A stretch of DNA of 64,000 bases from Humitalea rosea (GCF_003253705.1 NZ_QKYU01000010.1:1-64000); one strand, 5' to 3'; positions 1 through 9,590 are shown, counted from the stretch's first letter. Notes: generated by a model from the sequence alone, not told the origin. Numbers and translations: made by a program.

Positions 1-79
1 GGGAATGACCCCCAAGCGTCTCGCGGCGACCCTCTCCCAGCTACCGACGCGCAACCTTAGCCAGGAGGCGCGGCGATGA
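1..79 (+). other. possible 3' end of an upstream gene and leader of the deacetylase gene
   Basis: Two plus-strand frames are open from the window edge. One ends with TAG at 58-60. The other ends with TGA at 77-79 and would overlap the next start codon at 76 in the ATGA manner. Either could be the tail of a coupled upstream gene, but too little is present to choose or name it. An AGGAGG ribosome binding site lies at 62-67, nine bases before the ATG at 76. Confidence 0.3.
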
Positions 80-1020
80 GTGGAGGAGTTACAAGCGGGC
101 TGCCCGACGACTACCTGCACTATCCGCTGCGCCGGCAGGGGATGGACCACGACCGCTACCCCTATCGCATTCTGCCGCGCACCGCCCCGGTGACCTGGCC
201 GGGCGGGGCGCGCGTCGCACTCTGGGTCGCGGTGCCGATGGGGCATTTCCCGATGGACATGGCGATGCAGCCCATCCCGGTCCCCGGCGGGATGGAACGC
301 CCCTACCCGAGCTACTGGGACTACACGCAACGCGACTACGGCAACCGCATCGGCATCTACCGCCTGCTGAAGACGCTCGGCGCGCGCGGCCTGAAGGCGA
401 CGGCGCTGATGAGCGCCGTGCTCGCGCAGCGCTACCCGGTGCTGATGGATGACATCGCGCAGGCGGAATGGGAGGTCGCGGCGGCCGGGCTCGACATGGG
501 CCACCTGCATCATGAGGGCGTGCCCGAGGCCGCCGAGCGCGCCACGGTGCAGGAGGCGGTCGCGATCCTGCGCGGACGCTTCGGCGCGGCGGTGCGGGGC
601 TGGCATTCGCCGGCCTATTCGGAATCCTCCCGCACCCTGGATCTCGTGGCCGAGGCCGGGCTCGACTACACCACGGGCTGGATCAACGACGACATGCCCT
701 ATGCGATGGCGACGGCGGCGGGCGGGATCACCGCGATGCCGCTGCCGCATGACCTGTCCGACCTGCGGATGCTGTTCCAGCAGAACCTCGCGACCGAGGA
801 TTTTTGCGCGGCCGTGCTCGCCGCCCACACGGTGCTGGACGCCGAGGCCGAGGCGACCGGCGGGGGCCGCGTCCTGACCCTGGTGCTGACGCCCTGGCTG
901 ATGGGCCAGCCGCACCGGATCCGCGCGCTCGGGGTGATGCTGGATGCGCTGCTGGCGCGCGGCTCGCTGTGGCCGGCGACGGGGGCGGAGATCCTGGACG
1001 CCTGGCGCGCCCAGGGGTGA
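76..1020 (+). CDS. polysaccharide deacetylase family protein (PuuE/allantoinase-like)
   Basis: This 314-residue protein has the layout of the NodB-like polysaccharide deacetylases related to the PuuE allantoinases: an N-terminal stretch ending in YPSYWDYTQRDYGNR near residues 75-90, then a conserved segment (IYRLLKTLGARGLKATAL) typical of the (beta/alpha) barrel. These enzymes hydrolyse amide bonds in N-acetylated sugars or cyclic ureides. No signal peptide is visible, so it is probably cytoplasmic and more likely acts on a small metabolite than on a wall polymer. The start is backed by an AGGAGG site. It converges on the amidase gene with a 6-base gap, and the nearby amidases fit a nitrogen-scavenging theme. 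The exact substrate cannot be read from the sequence. Confidence 0.75.
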   Translation: MSGGVTSGLPDDYLHYPLRRQGMDHDRYPYRILPRTAPVTWPGGARVALWVAVPMGHFPMDMAMQPIPVPGGMERPYPSYWDYTQRDYGNRIGIYRLLKTLGARGLKATALMSAVLAQRYPVLMDDIAQAEWEVAAAGLDMGHLHHEGVPEAAERATVQEAVAILRGRFGAAVRGWHSPAYSESSRTLDLVAEAGLDYTTGWINDDMPYAMATAAGGITAMPLPHDLSDLRMLFQQNLATEDFCAAVLAAHTVLDAEAEATGGGRVLTLVLTPWLMGQPHRIRALGVMLDALLARGSLWPATGAEILDAWRAQG

Positions 1021-1026
1021 CGCCGC

Positions 1027-2313
1027 TCAGCCCGCGTCGATCACCGGCGCCACCGCCGCCGCCACATCCAGCAGCGCCGCGTCGCCGAACCGCGGCCCGA
1101 CGATCTGCACGCCCACCGGCATCCCATTCGGCCCCTTGATGCAGGGGATGCCGATGCAGGGCACATGCAGCAGCGTCCACATCGAATTGAAGACCGGGTT
1201 GCCGGTGTCCTGGCGCCCCACCGGCGCCTCGCCCACCGCCGCCGGGGTCAGCACGGCATCGAGGCCCGGGAACAGCGCGTCGAACAGCTTCCGGCACTCG
1301 GCGGCGAGGTCATAGGCCCAGAGCATCTGCTGCGGCGTGATGCCCTTGGCATTCTCCACCCGCTCGTGGAAATCCCGGTGCAGCAGGCCGGGTGCTGCCA
1401 GATATTCCTGCAGGAAGCCACCACGCCCCTCGCCATGCAGCACCACGAGCTGCGCCGCGGTGATCTCATCGAAGGGCGCGGGCAGGGTCACCTCCTCCAT
1501 CGTGACGCCCGCCGCCTCCAGCCGCTTCGCGGCGGTGCCCAGCGCCTCGCAGCACTCCAGCGACGCGACCTGCCAGTTGGGGCCGCGACAGACGCCGATG
1601 CGGAGCTGCTTCAGCCCCTTGGTCACCGGGGTCTCCACGCCGAACAGGCGGAACGCTTCGGCCACCAGCCGCAGATCGCCCGGCGCCCGGCCATACCAGC
1701 CGATGGTGTCGAGGGTATGCGAATAGCGCTTCGCCCCCTCGCTGTTCACCACCCCATGCGTCGGCTTCATCCCATAGACGCCGCAGAAGGAGGCCGGGCG
1801 GATGGTGCTGCCCCCGGTCTGGGTGCCGAAGGCCAGCGGCACCATCCCATCGGCCACCGCCGCCGCCGAGCCCGATGACGAACCGCCCGGCGTGCGGGAG
1901 GGATCATGCGGGTTGCGGGTCAGCGCGCGGCGCCCGGCGGCGGCGAATTCCACGGTATCGGTCTTGCCGAAGACCACCGCCCCCTCGCCCCGCGCGATGC
2001 CGACGCAGGCCGCGTCCCGGCCCTGCTGCAGCCCGTCATAGATCGGGGAGTTGTGGCTGGTCGGCATGTCGGCGGTGTCGATCATGTCCTTCACGCCGAG
2101 CGGCAGCCCGTGCAGCACGCCCTTGGCATAGGCCTTGTCCACCCGTCGCGCGTTGCGGACCGCGAGCAGGGGATCGAGGTAGCTGAACGCCTTGGTCACC
2201 GCCTCCCGCTCGGCGCAGCGTTCGAGGCAGGAGTGGGTCAGCGCCTCGGCCGTCAGGCTGCCATCCGCGAGCATCGTGCGGGCCGCGGTTGCGGTGAGTT
2301 CCCAGGGTTCCAT
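1027..2313 (-). CDS. amidase (amidase signature family)
   Basis: A 428-residue amidase signature enzyme that hydrolyses a carboxamide or a related C-N bond. The Ser-cisSer-Lys triad is visible: Lys75 in GVKDMID, Ser145 in the TPGGSSSGSAAA loop and nucleophile Ser169 in TQTGGST; the 24-residue spacing between the serines is the family norm. No export signal is seen. It is the last gene of a minus-strand run AbrB transporter - amidase - amidase, 12 bases behind the upstream amidase, so co-transcription is likely. The two amidases differ strongly outside the catalytic core and are not a recent duplication. The substrate is unknown. Confidence 0.85.
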   Translation of the reverse strand: MEPWELTATAARTMLADGSLTAEALTHSCLERCAEREAVTKAFSYLDPLLAVRNARRVDKAYAKGVLHGLPLGVKDMIDTADMPTSHNSPIYDGLQQGRDAACVGIARGEGAVVFGKTDTVEFAAAGRRALTRNPHDPSRTPGGSSSGSAAAVADGMVPLAFGTQTGGSTIRPASFCGVYGMKPTHGVVNSEGAKRYSHTLDTIGWYGRAPGDLRLVAEAFRLFGVETPVTKGLKQLRIGVCRGPNWQVASLECCEALGTAAKRLEAAGVTMEEVTLPAPFDEITAAQLVVLHGEGRGGFLQEYLAAPGLLHRDFHERVENAKGITPQQMLWAYDLAAECRKLFDALFPGLDAVLTPAAVGEAPVGRQDTGNPVFNSMWTLLHVPCIGIPCIKGPNGMPVGVQIVGPRFGDAALLDVAAAVAPVIDAG

Positions 2314-2325
2314 GGCGGCTCTCTC

Positions 2326-3876
2326 TCAGGCTTGGATACGGAAGACGCCGGCGGGTTCGGCGTCCTTGGCGGGCATTCGGGGCAAGGCGGCGCCATTGGC
2401 GGCGACGACGGCGGCAAGCTCGGCATCCCGCGCGGCGCGGTCCACCGGCACTGGCGCGGGGTCCGGGCCAGTGCCGCCGCGCAGCTCCGGGCGGCGGGCG
2501 CGGTCGCCGCGCGCCGCCTCGACCACTCGCGCCGCGCGCAGCAGCCGCGCCTCGGCGAAGTATGGCCCGATGAGTTGCAGGCTCAGCGGCATCCCCGCCG
2601 GATCGAAGCCGCAGGGCACCGCCATCGCCGGATGGCCGGAGAGGCTGGCGATGTTCATCGAGGTTTCCCGCGTAAAGGCGATGGTCCCGGCCGGATCGTC
2701 GAAGCGCGGCGCCACGCGGAAATTGCCCGGCAGCAGCAGCAGGTCGCAGCGCCTGAACAGCGCATCGATCCGCGCCGCGGCATCCCGGCGCAGGCGCTGG
2801 GCGGCGAGGTAATCGGCGGCGCGGACCATACTGCCGCTCGTCATCTTGTCGCGCAGCGCCTGGCCCATCAGCCCGGCACGTTCGCGGAAATCATCCTCGT
2901 GGATGCTGTGGGATTCGGCGGTGTTGATGGTGCTGGCGGCGCGGCGGATATCGGCCAGCGGCATCGGCAGCGCCACCTCCACCAGCCGCGCGCCGCGCGA
3001 TTCCAGCAGCAGCGCCGCGGCCTCCAGCCCGGCGGCGATGTCGGGGTGGACCTCGGCCGCGGGCAGGCCCTGCACCAGGCCGATGGTCAGCCCCGCCACC
3101 CCGGCCCCGAGCCCGGCCACATAATCGGGCACGGGCCAATCGGCGCTGCCCGGATCGCCAGGGTCATGGCCCGCGATGGCATTCAGCACGATGGCACTGT
3201 CCTCCACCGTCCAGCACAGCGCCCCGGTCACATCCAGCGACCAGCAGTTCGGCAGCGCGCCGGCACGGCTGGTGCGGCCATAGCTCGGCTTCAGCCCCGC
3301 CAGCCCGCAGGCTGCGGCCGGCAGGCGGATCGAGCCCCCGGTGTCGGAGCCGAGCGCGAAAGGCGCGATCCCCGCCGCCACCGCCGCCGCGCTGCCGGTC
3401 GAGGAGCCGCCGGTGAAGCGGTCCAGATCCCATGGGTTGCGCGCGACGGGATAGGGCAGGTCAAAATGCACAGCCCCGGTGCCGGTGCCGTATTCCCAGG
3501 CGTTGAGCTTGCCGAGCAGGATCGCCCCCGCCGCCTCCAGCCGATGGATCACATGGGCGGTGGCCGCCGCCACATGCCCCTGCATCAGCCGCGAGGCGCC
3601 GGTGGTGGGCACTCCGGCGACGTGGAAATTATCCTTCACGGCGAAGGCGACGCCATGCAGCGGCCCCCGCACGCGCCCGGCGGCGATCTCCGCCTCCGCC
3701 CGCTTCGCCGCCGCCAGCGCGGCCTCCGGCAGGGTGGTGATATAGGCCCGCACCTGCCCGTCGATCGCCGCGATCCGGCCGAGCAGCGCCCGCACATGCG
3801 CGACCGGCGACAGGCGGCGCGCGGCGAAACGCCGGCCGGCCTCGGCCGCGGAAAGCAGGCAGATGTCTTCGGTCAT
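2326..3876 (-). CDS. amidase (amidase signature family), AtzF/AtzE-like length
   Basis: A 516-residue amidase signature protein with Lys81 in FAVKDNF, Ser158 in [11 protein letters not shown] and nucleophile Ser182 in [11 protein letters not shown], spaced as in active family members. The [20 protein letters not shown] stretch resembles allophanate hydrolase/AtzE-type amidases, but assignment to one substrate would be a guess. It is the middle gene of a three-gene minus-strand operon; the transporter stop codon lies 4 bases before its ATG. The pairing of two amidases with an AbrB-type membrane protein suggests uptake and hydrolysis of an amide or ureide. Confidence 0.82.
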   Translation of the reverse strand: MTEDICLLSAAEAGRRFAARRLSPVAHVRALLGRIAAIDGQVRAYITTLPEAALAAAKRAEAEIAAGRVRGPLHGVAFAVKDNFHVAGVPTTGASRLMQGHVAAATAHVIHRLEAAGAILLGKLNAWEYGTGTGAVHFDLPYPVARNPWDLDRFTGGSSTGSAAAVAAGIAPFALGSDTGGSIRLPAAACGLAGLKPSYGRTSRAGALPNCWSLDVTGALCWTVEDSAIVLNAIAGHDPGDPGSADWPVPDYVAGLGAGVAGLTIGLVQGLPAAEVHPDIAAGLEAAALLLESRGARLVEVALPMPLADIRRAASTINTAESHSIHEDDFRERAGLMGQALRDKMTSGSMVRAADYLAAQRLRRDAAARIDALFRRCDLLLLPGNFRVAPRFDDPAGTIAFTRETSMNIASLSGHPAMAVPCGFDPAGMPLSLQLIGPYFAEARLLRAARVVEAARGDRARRPELRGGTGPDPAPVPVDRAARDAELAAVVAANGAALPRMPAKDAEPAGVFRIQA

Positions 3877-3880
3877 TCGG

Positions 3881-4936
3881 TCATGTCCCGGAGTCGGAGC
3901 GGCGGTGGAGCACCCGGAAGAACAGTGGCGTGATCAGCGAGACGAGGAAGATCCGGGTGACATGCAGGATCACCACCAGCGCCACGTCGAAGCCGAGGGT
4001 CTTCGCCGTCAGGCTCATCTCCGCCACCCCGCCGGGCGCGGTGCCGAGCAGCATGGTCCCGAGCGACTCGCCCCAGATCAGCCCGAGCAGCATGCCCACC
4101 AGGGCGCAGCAGGTCATCAGCGCCACCACATGCAGGATCGCCGCCGGCAGGAAGCGGCGCAGCGACCGCAACGCCTCCCGCCCGAAGCCGGTGCCGAGGC
4201 TCGCCCCAAGTGCGACCTGCGCGATCGCGGTCAGCCAGGGCGGCACGCCGGAGAGCGGCACCCCGCTCGCGGTCAGGGTCGCGGTAACCACCAGGGGGCC
4301 GAGCAGCCAGCCGACCCTGACCCCCACCCGGACCAGCAGCAGCGCCGCCGCGAGCCCGCCGCAATAGAGCAGCAGCAGGCGCAGCGGCAGGAAGGGCAGC
4401 GGCGAGGCGGCCCAGGGGTGCTCGGCATGGAAGCCGAACAGGGCAAAGGCATTGGGCACCAGGATCACGACGAAGCAGATGCGCAGCAACTGCGTCACCG
4501 CGACCGGCGCGGCCCGCCCGCCATAGGAATCGGCCAGCAACGCCATATCGGCAACGCCGCCGGGGATGGAGGAGAACCAGGCCGTCGCCATATCCACCCG
4601 CCCGACCCGCGCCAGCAGCGGCGCCAGCGCCGCGCCGACGCCGAGCGAGGCGAGGGCGGCGACCAGGACCAGCGGCAGCTTTTCGGTCAGGAGCGCGGCC
4701 GTGGCCGGGGTGAAATAGGCGCCGAGCGCGATGCCGATGATGCCGAAAAGGGCATTCCGGGCCTGGCGGGAGCCTTCGGCAGGCAGGCCTGCGAACCGCG
4801 CCGCCGCGACCGCGAGCAAGGAGCCGGTCAGCCATGCCAGCGGCATATGCAGCCAGGCGAAGACCGCGCCCCCCGCACCCCCGATCAGCGCGCCGAGGAT
4901 GAATTGCGCGGCCTGCGACCGCATCAGCGCCGCCAC
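3881..4936 (-). CDS. AbrB family membrane protein (putative ammonia monooxygenase-like transporter)
   Basis: This 351-residue protein is almost entirely hydrophobic, with about ten predicted membrane segments in two similar halves. Each half contains a SxxGGVADMA / APGGVAEMS element (about residues 155 and 310), the hallmark of the AbrB duplication family. Despite the old label ammonia monooxygenase, these are probably transporters of unknown substrate. I place the start at GTG 4936 because GGGGAG lies 7 bases upstream (complement of 4944-4949); an ATG at 4924 is the alternative. It is the first gene of the transporter-amidase-amidase operon. Confidence 0.75.
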   Translation of the reverse strand: MAALMRSQAAQFILGALIGGAGGAVFAWLHMPLAWLTGSLLAVAAARFAGLPAEGSRQARNALFGIIGIALGAYFTPATAALLTEKLPLVLVAALASLGVGAALAPLLARVGRVDMATAWFSSIPGGVADMALLADSYGGRAAPVAVTQLLRICFVVILVPNAFALFGFHAEHPWAASPLPFLPLRLLLLYCGGLAAALLLVRVGVRVGWLLGPLVVTATLTASGVPLSGVPPWLTAIAQVALGASLGTGFGREALRSLRRFLPAAILHVVALMTCCALVGMLLGLIWGESLGTMLLGTAPGGVAEMSLTAKTLGFDVALVVILHVTRIFLVSLITPLFFRVLHRRSDSGT

Positions 4937-5092
4937 GCCGATGCTCCCCAGATCGGGCCGGGGGTAGCGCGGTATGGGCTGGTGCGGCTGGTCACATGCT
5001 CGTCCCCGAAGTGTCGCGGCGAACCTCGCCCAGCCCAGGCCATCCTGCAAACCCGGCTAAAAGGTCAGCAAGTTCCAGGCCAGGACCGAAGC

Positions 5093-5887
5093 TCAGGGCA
5101 GCTCGGCCAGGGCGCGTTCGACCAGGGGCCTCCACGGCGCATCCGCCGGCGCCTCGGCCAGCAGATCGGTCCAGATGCGGCGCGCGCCCTCGGCATGGCC
5201 GGCACGGGCGGCGGCCAGCCCGGCCAGGAAGCGCAGCCGGGGCTGGGTCGGCGCCGCCACCAGCGCGCGGGCCAGCAGCCCCATCGCCGCCTGGGTCTCG
5301 CCGCGTTCGATCTGCAATTCGATGAGGTCGGCGGCCAGCGCCGGGTCGTAGCGGATCGCCAGCGCCGCCCCCCAGGCCTCGGCCGCCGCGGCCGTATTGC
5401 CGCGGCCCTGCTCGGCGCTGCCCAGCAGCACCAGCCCCTGGCGGCGGGCGTCGGAGGTGGGCTCCATCTGCTCCAGCCGTTGCCGCAGGGAGGCGATGAC
5501 CGCCTCATCCTGCCGCGCCTGGGCCTGGCGCTCGACCAGCGGCGCATCCGGCAGCCCGGGCTTGCCGTGCCAGAGGTAGAGGCCGAAGGCCGCCGCCGGC
5601 AGCAGCGGGATCAGCGCCGGCAGGAGCGCGGCGGAGCGGCGCGGGCGGGTCGCGGGCGCCACGGCGGGGGCGGCGAGCAGCCGGCGCTGCACCTCCACCA
5701 GCGCCGCCGCATGGGCGGCCTCATCCAGCCGGCCGGCGTCGCGCTCGCGATCCAGCTCGGCGATCTGGGCGTGGAACAGGGCGAGGTCGGCCTCCCGCCG
5801 CGCCCGGGCGGGGCGGGGCCGCCACAGCGCCCATGCCAAAGGGGCGAGCGCAACCAGCGCCAGCCCAAGCTGCAACAGCCACGACAT
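5093..5887 (-). CDS. ccmI: cytochrome c maturation protein CcmI
   Basis: A 264-residue protein with two N-terminal membrane helices (about residues 2-22 and 85-105) and a C-terminal TPR-like helical domain. CcmI binds apocytochrome c and hands it to the CcmF/CcmH haem lyase. The segment LALFHAQIAELDRERDAGRLD after the first helix is characteristic of the family's cytoplasmic leucine-zipper-like loop. The ATG at 5887 overlaps the ccmH stop as ATGA, so the reading frame that runs further upstream is not used. It is the last gene of the ccmC-I operon. Confidence 0.88.
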   Translation of the reverse strand: MSWLLQLGLALVALAPLAWALWRPRPARARREADLALFHAQIAELDRERDAGRLDEAAHAAALVEVQRRLLAAPAVAPATRPRRSAALLPALIPLLPAAAFGLYLWHGKPGLPDAPLVERQAQARQDEAVIASLRQRLEQMEPTSDARRQGLVLLGSAEQGRGNTAAAAEAWGAALAIRYDPALAADLIELQIERGETQAAMGLLARALVAAPTQPRLRFLAGLAAARAGHAEGARRIWTDLLAEAPADAPWRPLVERALAELP

Positions 5888-6345
5888 CAGGCCTGGCGAT
5901 CCCCCGTGATATCGGCGAGGCGCTGGCGTTCGGCCTCGGTCAGCGGCGCCGTCGCGGCGCGCGGGGTGCGGCTGCGCAAGGCCACGACGATACCGCCGCC
6001 GAGCAGCACCAGCAGCGGCGCGCCCCAAAGCAGCAAGGTCGCGGTGTTGAAGGGCGGCCGCAGCAGGATGAAATCGCCATAGCGGGCGTGGATGTATGCG
6101 GTGACCTGATGGTTGCTCGCCCCGCGCGCGACCTGTTCGCGCACCAGCAGCCGCAGGTCGCGGGCCATATCGGCCTCGCTCTCCTCGATCGACTGGTTCT
6201 GGCAGACCATGCAGCGCAATTCGCGCCCGATCTCGCGCGCGCGGGCCTCGGCGGCGGGATCGGCCAGCATGTCCTCGGGCTTGCCGATCGCCTGGGCCTG
6301 GAGGGCCGGGAACAGCAGCAGAGCGGCAAACAGCAGCGCCCTCAT
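5887..6345 (-). CDS. ccmH: cytochrome c maturation protein CcmH (CycL type)
   Basis: A short, 152-residue CcmH: signal peptide (residues 1-19), periplasmic domain with the redox motif LRCMVCQNQSI (Cys45, Cys48), and one C-terminal membrane helix at about residues 103-122. It keeps apocytochrome c cysteines reduced and works with CcmF and CcmI in haem ligation in the periplasm. The short form is the alphaproteobacterial type in which the CcmI domain is a separate gene, as here. The start at 6345 overlaps the ccmG stop (ATGA), and its stop overlaps the ccmI start. Confidence 0.93.
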   Translation of the reverse strand: MRALLFAALLLFPALQAQAIGKPEDMLADPAAEARAREIGRELRCMVCQNQSIEESEADMARDLRLLVREQVARGASNHQVTAYIHARYGDFILLRPPFNTATLLLWGAPLLVLLGGGIVVALRSRTPRAATAPLTEAERQRLADITGDRQA

Positions 6346-6926
6346 GCGTAGCGCCTCAGCAGCGGCTGGATGTCGTCGCGCAGGAGTTCCGGCGTGACGG
6401 CGCCGGGGAAGCGCCAACGGATGATGCCGCCGCGATCGACGAAATAGGTCTCGGGCACGCCATAGACGCCCCAGTCGATCGCGACCCGCCCCGGCTGGTC
6501 CCGCCCGAGGCGGGCGAAGGGATTGCCGCGCTGGGCCAGGAAGCCGGCGGCATCGGCCGGCTTGTCCTTGTAGTTGATGCCGTAGACCGGCACCCCGTCC
6601 CGCGAAAGGCGCATGAGCTGCGGATGCTCGATAACGCAGGGCACGCACCAGCTCGCCCAGAAATTCACCAGCACCGGGCGCGGCATGTCGATCAGATCGG
6701 CCTGCGCCAGCCCCGGCAGCCCGGCCGCCTCCAGCGGCGGCAGAGTGAAGGCCGGCGCCTGATGCCCGACCAGCGCCGAGGGCACCCCGCGCGGATCATA
6801 GGACCCGCTGCTGAGCCCGCGCAGCATGGCGTAGAAGCCGACGCCGCCGGCCGCCGCGACCCCGAGCGGCGCCCAGAGCAGCCAGCGCCGCCGGCGGGGA
6901 ATCGGGGGGGGAACAGCCTCGCTCAT
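6342..6926 (-). CDS. ccmG: thiol:disulfide interchange protein CcmG/DsbE
   Basis: A 194-residue membrane-anchored thioredoxin-like protein. After a Pro/Arg-rich N-terminus there is one membrane anchor (about residues 15-34), then a thioredoxin fold with the active site WASWCVPC (Cys94, Cys97) and the cis-Pro region GVYGVPETYFVD. It reduces CcmH and the apocytochrome c CXXCH cysteines in the periplasm. Four-base overlaps with ccmF upstream and ccmH downstream show tight translational coupling. Length and motifs are normal. Confidence 0.93.
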   Translation of the reverse strand: MSEAVPPPIPRRRRWLLWAPLGVAAAGGVGFYAMLRGLSSGSYDPRGVPSALVGHQAPAFTLPPLEAAGLPGLAQADLIDMPRPVLVNFWASWCVPCVIEHPQLMRLSRDGVPVYGINYKDKPADAAGFLAQRGNPFARLGRDQPGRVAIDWGVYGVPETYFVDRGGIIRWRFPGAVTPELLRDDIQPLLRRYA

Positions 6927-8890
6927 GCCGGCTGCGTCCCATCCGCGCGGCGGCGGGCGGGGGCGGCGACGCGCACCCGCCGGTCGCTCAGCGAGACGCC
7001 GGCGCCGAGCGCCATCACCGCGGCCCCGAGCCAGATCCAGGGCGCCAACGGGTTGTTGTGCAGGCGGATCACCGCGCGGCCATCGGTCTCCTCGCCCATC
7101 ACGGCATAAAGGTCGCCGAAGACGGTGGTGTGGATCGCGGCCTCGGTGGTGTTCTGGCGGGCGACGGGGAAGAAGCGGCGCTCAGGCCGCAGCACCGTCA
7201 CCGGCGCGCCATCGCGCGTCACGGTCAGGGTCGCGCGGCGGCTGGTCCAATTCGGACCGGTCGCATCCTCGACCGCATCCAGCCGCCAGTCATAGCCCGC
7301 CAGCGCCACATGATCCCCGACCCGCATCCCGGCCAGCCGGTCGGTCGCAAGCCCCATCCCGGCCATGCCGAGCACGGTGATCCCCATGCCGGCATGGGCG
7401 ATGGCGCCACCCCAGGCCGAGCGCGGCAGACCGCCGGCGCGCGCGATCGCGGTGCGCCAGCCGGAGCGGAACAGCGCGAGGCGATCCGCGACATCGGCCA
7501 GCGCGCCCCCGATCAACCAGGCCGCGGCACCGAAGCCCAGCGCCGGCAGCGGGTTCCAGCCGGAAACGGCCAAGGTCGCGAGAAACGCCCCAAGCCCCGC
7601 CAGCGCCACCCACCACAGCCGCTGCACCACCGGCCAGGGCCGCGCGCGCTTCCAGGACAGCAGCGGCCCGGCCGCCATCGCGGCGAACAGCAGTGCCGCC
7701 AAGGGCGCCACCGCCGCATTGAAGAAGGGCGCCCCGACCGAGATCTTCTCGCCGGTCAGGATGTCCAGGAACATCGGGTAGAGTGTGCCGGTGAAGACCA
7801 CCGCCAGGATCGAGCAGAGCAGCAGGTTGTTCAGCACCAGCCCACCCTCCCGCGAGACCGGCGCGAACACGCCTGTCGGCGCCATGGCGGGCGCCCGCAG
7901 GGCGAAGAGGATGAAGGCACCCCCGACGTAGAAGGCCAGCAGCGCGAGGATGAAGACGCCCCGCTCCGGATCATTGGCGAAGGCATGCACGCTGTTCAGC
8001 ACGCCCGAGCGCACCATGAAGGTGCCGAGCAGGCTCATGGCGAAGGCCAGCAGCGCCAGCAGCACCGACCAGAGCTTCAGCGCCTCGCGCTTCTCCACCA
8101 CGATCGCCGAATGCAGCAGCGCGGCACCGGCGAGCCAGGGCAGCAGCGAGGCATTCTCGACCGGGTCCCAGAACCAGTAGCCGCCCCAGCCCAGCTCGTA
8201 ATAGGCCCACCACGACCCCAGCGCGATGCCGAGCGTCAGGAACCCCCAGGAGGCCAGCGCCCAGGGCCGCACCCAGCGGCCCCAGGCGGCATCGACGCGG
8301 CCCTCGATCAGGGCGGCGATGGCGAAGGCGAAGGTGACGGCGGTGCCGACATAGCCGAGGTACAGAAGCGGCGGGTGGAAGGCGAGCCCCGGGTCCTGCA
8401 ACAGCGGGTTCAGCCCCTGCCCATCCGCCGGCGGCGGCCAGATGCGGCCGAAGGGGTTGGAGGTCGCCAGGATGAAGGCGAGGAAACCCAGGCTGATCAG
8501 CCCCAGCACCCCGATCACCCGCGCCTGCAACGCCGAAGGCAAATTGGTCCCGAACCCCGCCACCGCGGCACCGCAGAGCGACAGGATGAAGACCCAGAGC
8601 ACCATGGAGCCCTCATGGTTCCCCCAGGCGCCGGCGACCTTGTAGAGCATCGGCTTTTGCGAATGGCTGTTCTGGACCACGGCCAGCACGCTGGTGTCGT
8701 TGACGACGAAGCACCAGATCAGCGCGGCGAAGGCCGCGCCCACCGCGAGCAGCCCGCCGAGCGCCAGCGCCGGCCCCGCCGCCATCGCCGCCGCATCCTG
8801 CCGCTGCGCCCCCCAGATCGGCACGACTGCCTGCGCCAATGCCAGGATGCAGGCGAGCGCCAGCGCGTAATGGCCCAGTTCGGCGATCAT
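6923..8890 (-). CDS. ccmF: haem lyase CcmF
   Basis: A 655-residue polytopic membrane protein of the haem handling family. The tryptophan-rich segment around ELGWGGYWFWDPVENAS (about residues 220-240) is the WWD domain that binds haem on the periplasmic face. CcmF takes haem from holo-CcmE and ligates it to apocytochrome c together with CcmH and CcmI. The start MIAELGHYALALA at 8890 is typical for the family and overlaps the ccmE stop (ATGA); the frame runs open further upstream but that part lies inside ccmE. Confidence 0.95.
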   Translation of the reverse strand: MIAELGHYALALACILALAQAVVPIWGAQRQDAAAMAAGPALALGGLLAVGAAFAALIWCFVVNDTSVLAVVQNSHSQKPMLYKVAGAWGNHEGSMVLWVFILSLCGAAVAGFGTNLPSALQARVIGVLGLISLGFLAFILATSNPFGRIWPPPADGQGLNPLLQDPGLAFHPPLLYLGYVGTAVTFAFAIAALIEGRVDAAWGRWVRPWALASWGFLTLGIALGSWWAYYELGWGGYWFWDPVENASLLPWLAGAALLHSAIVVEKREALKLWSVLLALLAFAMSLLGTFMVRSGVLNSVHAFANDPERGVFILALLAFYVGGAFILFALRAPAMAPTGVFAPVSREGGLVLNNLLLCSILAVVFTGTLYPMFLDILTGEKISVGAPFFNAAVAPLAALLFAAMAAGPLLSWKRARPWPVVQRLWWVALAGLGAFLATLAVSGWNPLPALGFGAAAWLIGGALADVADRLALFRSGWRTAIARAGGLPRSAWGGAIAHAGMGITVLGMAGMGLATDRLAGMRVGDHVALAGYDWRLDAVEDATGPNWTSRRATLTVTRDGAPVTVLRPERRFFPVARQNTTEAAIHTTVFGDLYAVMGEETDGRAVIRLHNNPLAPWIWLGAAVMALGAGVSLSDRRVRVAAPARRRADGTQPA

Positions 8891-9450
8891 GACCCACCTC
8901 GCGCGGGGGCTTCGGGATGCAGCGTGTTCCAACTCGCGGCCGGCGGCGGCGCGCCTTGGGCGGGCTGCCATTGCCCGGCGCGCTTCAGCGCATCGGCGAC
9001 CTCGGGCGGCATATAGGCCTCGTCATGCCGGGCCAGCACCTCGGTCGCGGCGAAGACGCCATCGGGGCGCATCCGGCCCAGCGTCACCACCCCCTGCCCT
9101 TCCCGGAACAGATCCGGCAGCACGCCGGAGAAGGTGACGGGGACCGTCGCCACAGTGTCGGTGACGCGGAAGCTGATGTCGGGGCGGCCATCGGGGCCTT
9201 CGCCACGCACCACGCTGCCGGCCTCGACCAGCCCGCCGAGGCGGAAGGCGCGGCCGGGCGGCGGCGCCTGGCGGGTGATGTCCGACGGGCTTTGGAAGAA
9301 GACCAGATTGTCCTGGAAGGCGGTCAGCGACAGCGCCGCCGCCGCCCCCACGCCCAAGGCGCAGAGCAGCAGGATATGCAGCCGCCGCCGGCTGCGGGCG
9401 CGGCCGAGGCTCGGCCCCGCCGATTTGCGCGCAGGCGCCGCGGCGCTCAT
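8887..9450 (-). CDS. ccmE: cytochrome c maturation haem chaperone CcmE
   Basis: A 187-residue haem chaperone with one N-terminal membrane anchor (about residues 22-44) and a periplasmic beta-barrel domain. The haem-attachment motif ARHDEAYMPPEV is intact: His142 forms the covalent haem bond and Tyr146 is the axial ligand in the known family. It receives haem from CcmC and CcmD and delivers it to CcmF. The C-terminal tail is long and Pro/Ala-rich. The stop overlaps the ccmF start and the start overlaps the ccmD stop. Confidence 0.95.
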   Translation of the reverse strand: MSAAAPARKSAGPSLGRARSRRRLHILLLCALGVGAAAALSLTAFQDNLVFFQSPSDITRQAPPPGRAFRLGGLVEAGSVVRGEGPDGRPDISFRVTDTVATVPVTFSGVLPDLFREGQGVVTLGRMRPDGVFAATEVLARHDEAYMPPEVADALKRAGQWQPAQGAPPPAASWNTLHPEAPARGGS

Positions 9451-9590
9451 GCCTCATTCCCCCGCGGGTCGAGCACCGCGAGCCGTCGCTTGGCGCTCCG
9501 GTGACGCAGCGCCGCCTGCCCCGCCATGCCGGCGAAGCCCAGGGCAACCAGCGCCCAGGCGGCGGTCACATGCATCCAATGCAGGGTCAT
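9447..9590 (-). CDS. ccmD: haem exporter protein CcmD
   Basis: A 47-residue protein with one membrane helix (about residues 8-28) followed by a basic tail (RHRSAKRRLAVLD), the usual build of CcmD. CcmD helps release holo-CcmE from the CcmC complex. The frame is open much further upstream, but that part lies antiparallel in frame space to ccmC; the ATG at 9590 overlaps the ccmC stop by four bases and the product starts MTLHWMHVTAAW, so this short form is the real gene. Position between ccmC and ccmE is canonical. Confidence 0.88.
   Translation of the reverse strand: MTLHWMHVTAAWALVALGFAGMAGQAALRHRSAKRRLAVLDPRGNEA

Noticed and set aside
1906-6082. Very long plus-strand frames (about 675 and 739 codons) across the amidase and ccm genes
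   Set aside because: They are antisense to genes with intact catalytic motifs, and their products are Arg/Gln/His-rich without recognisable features.
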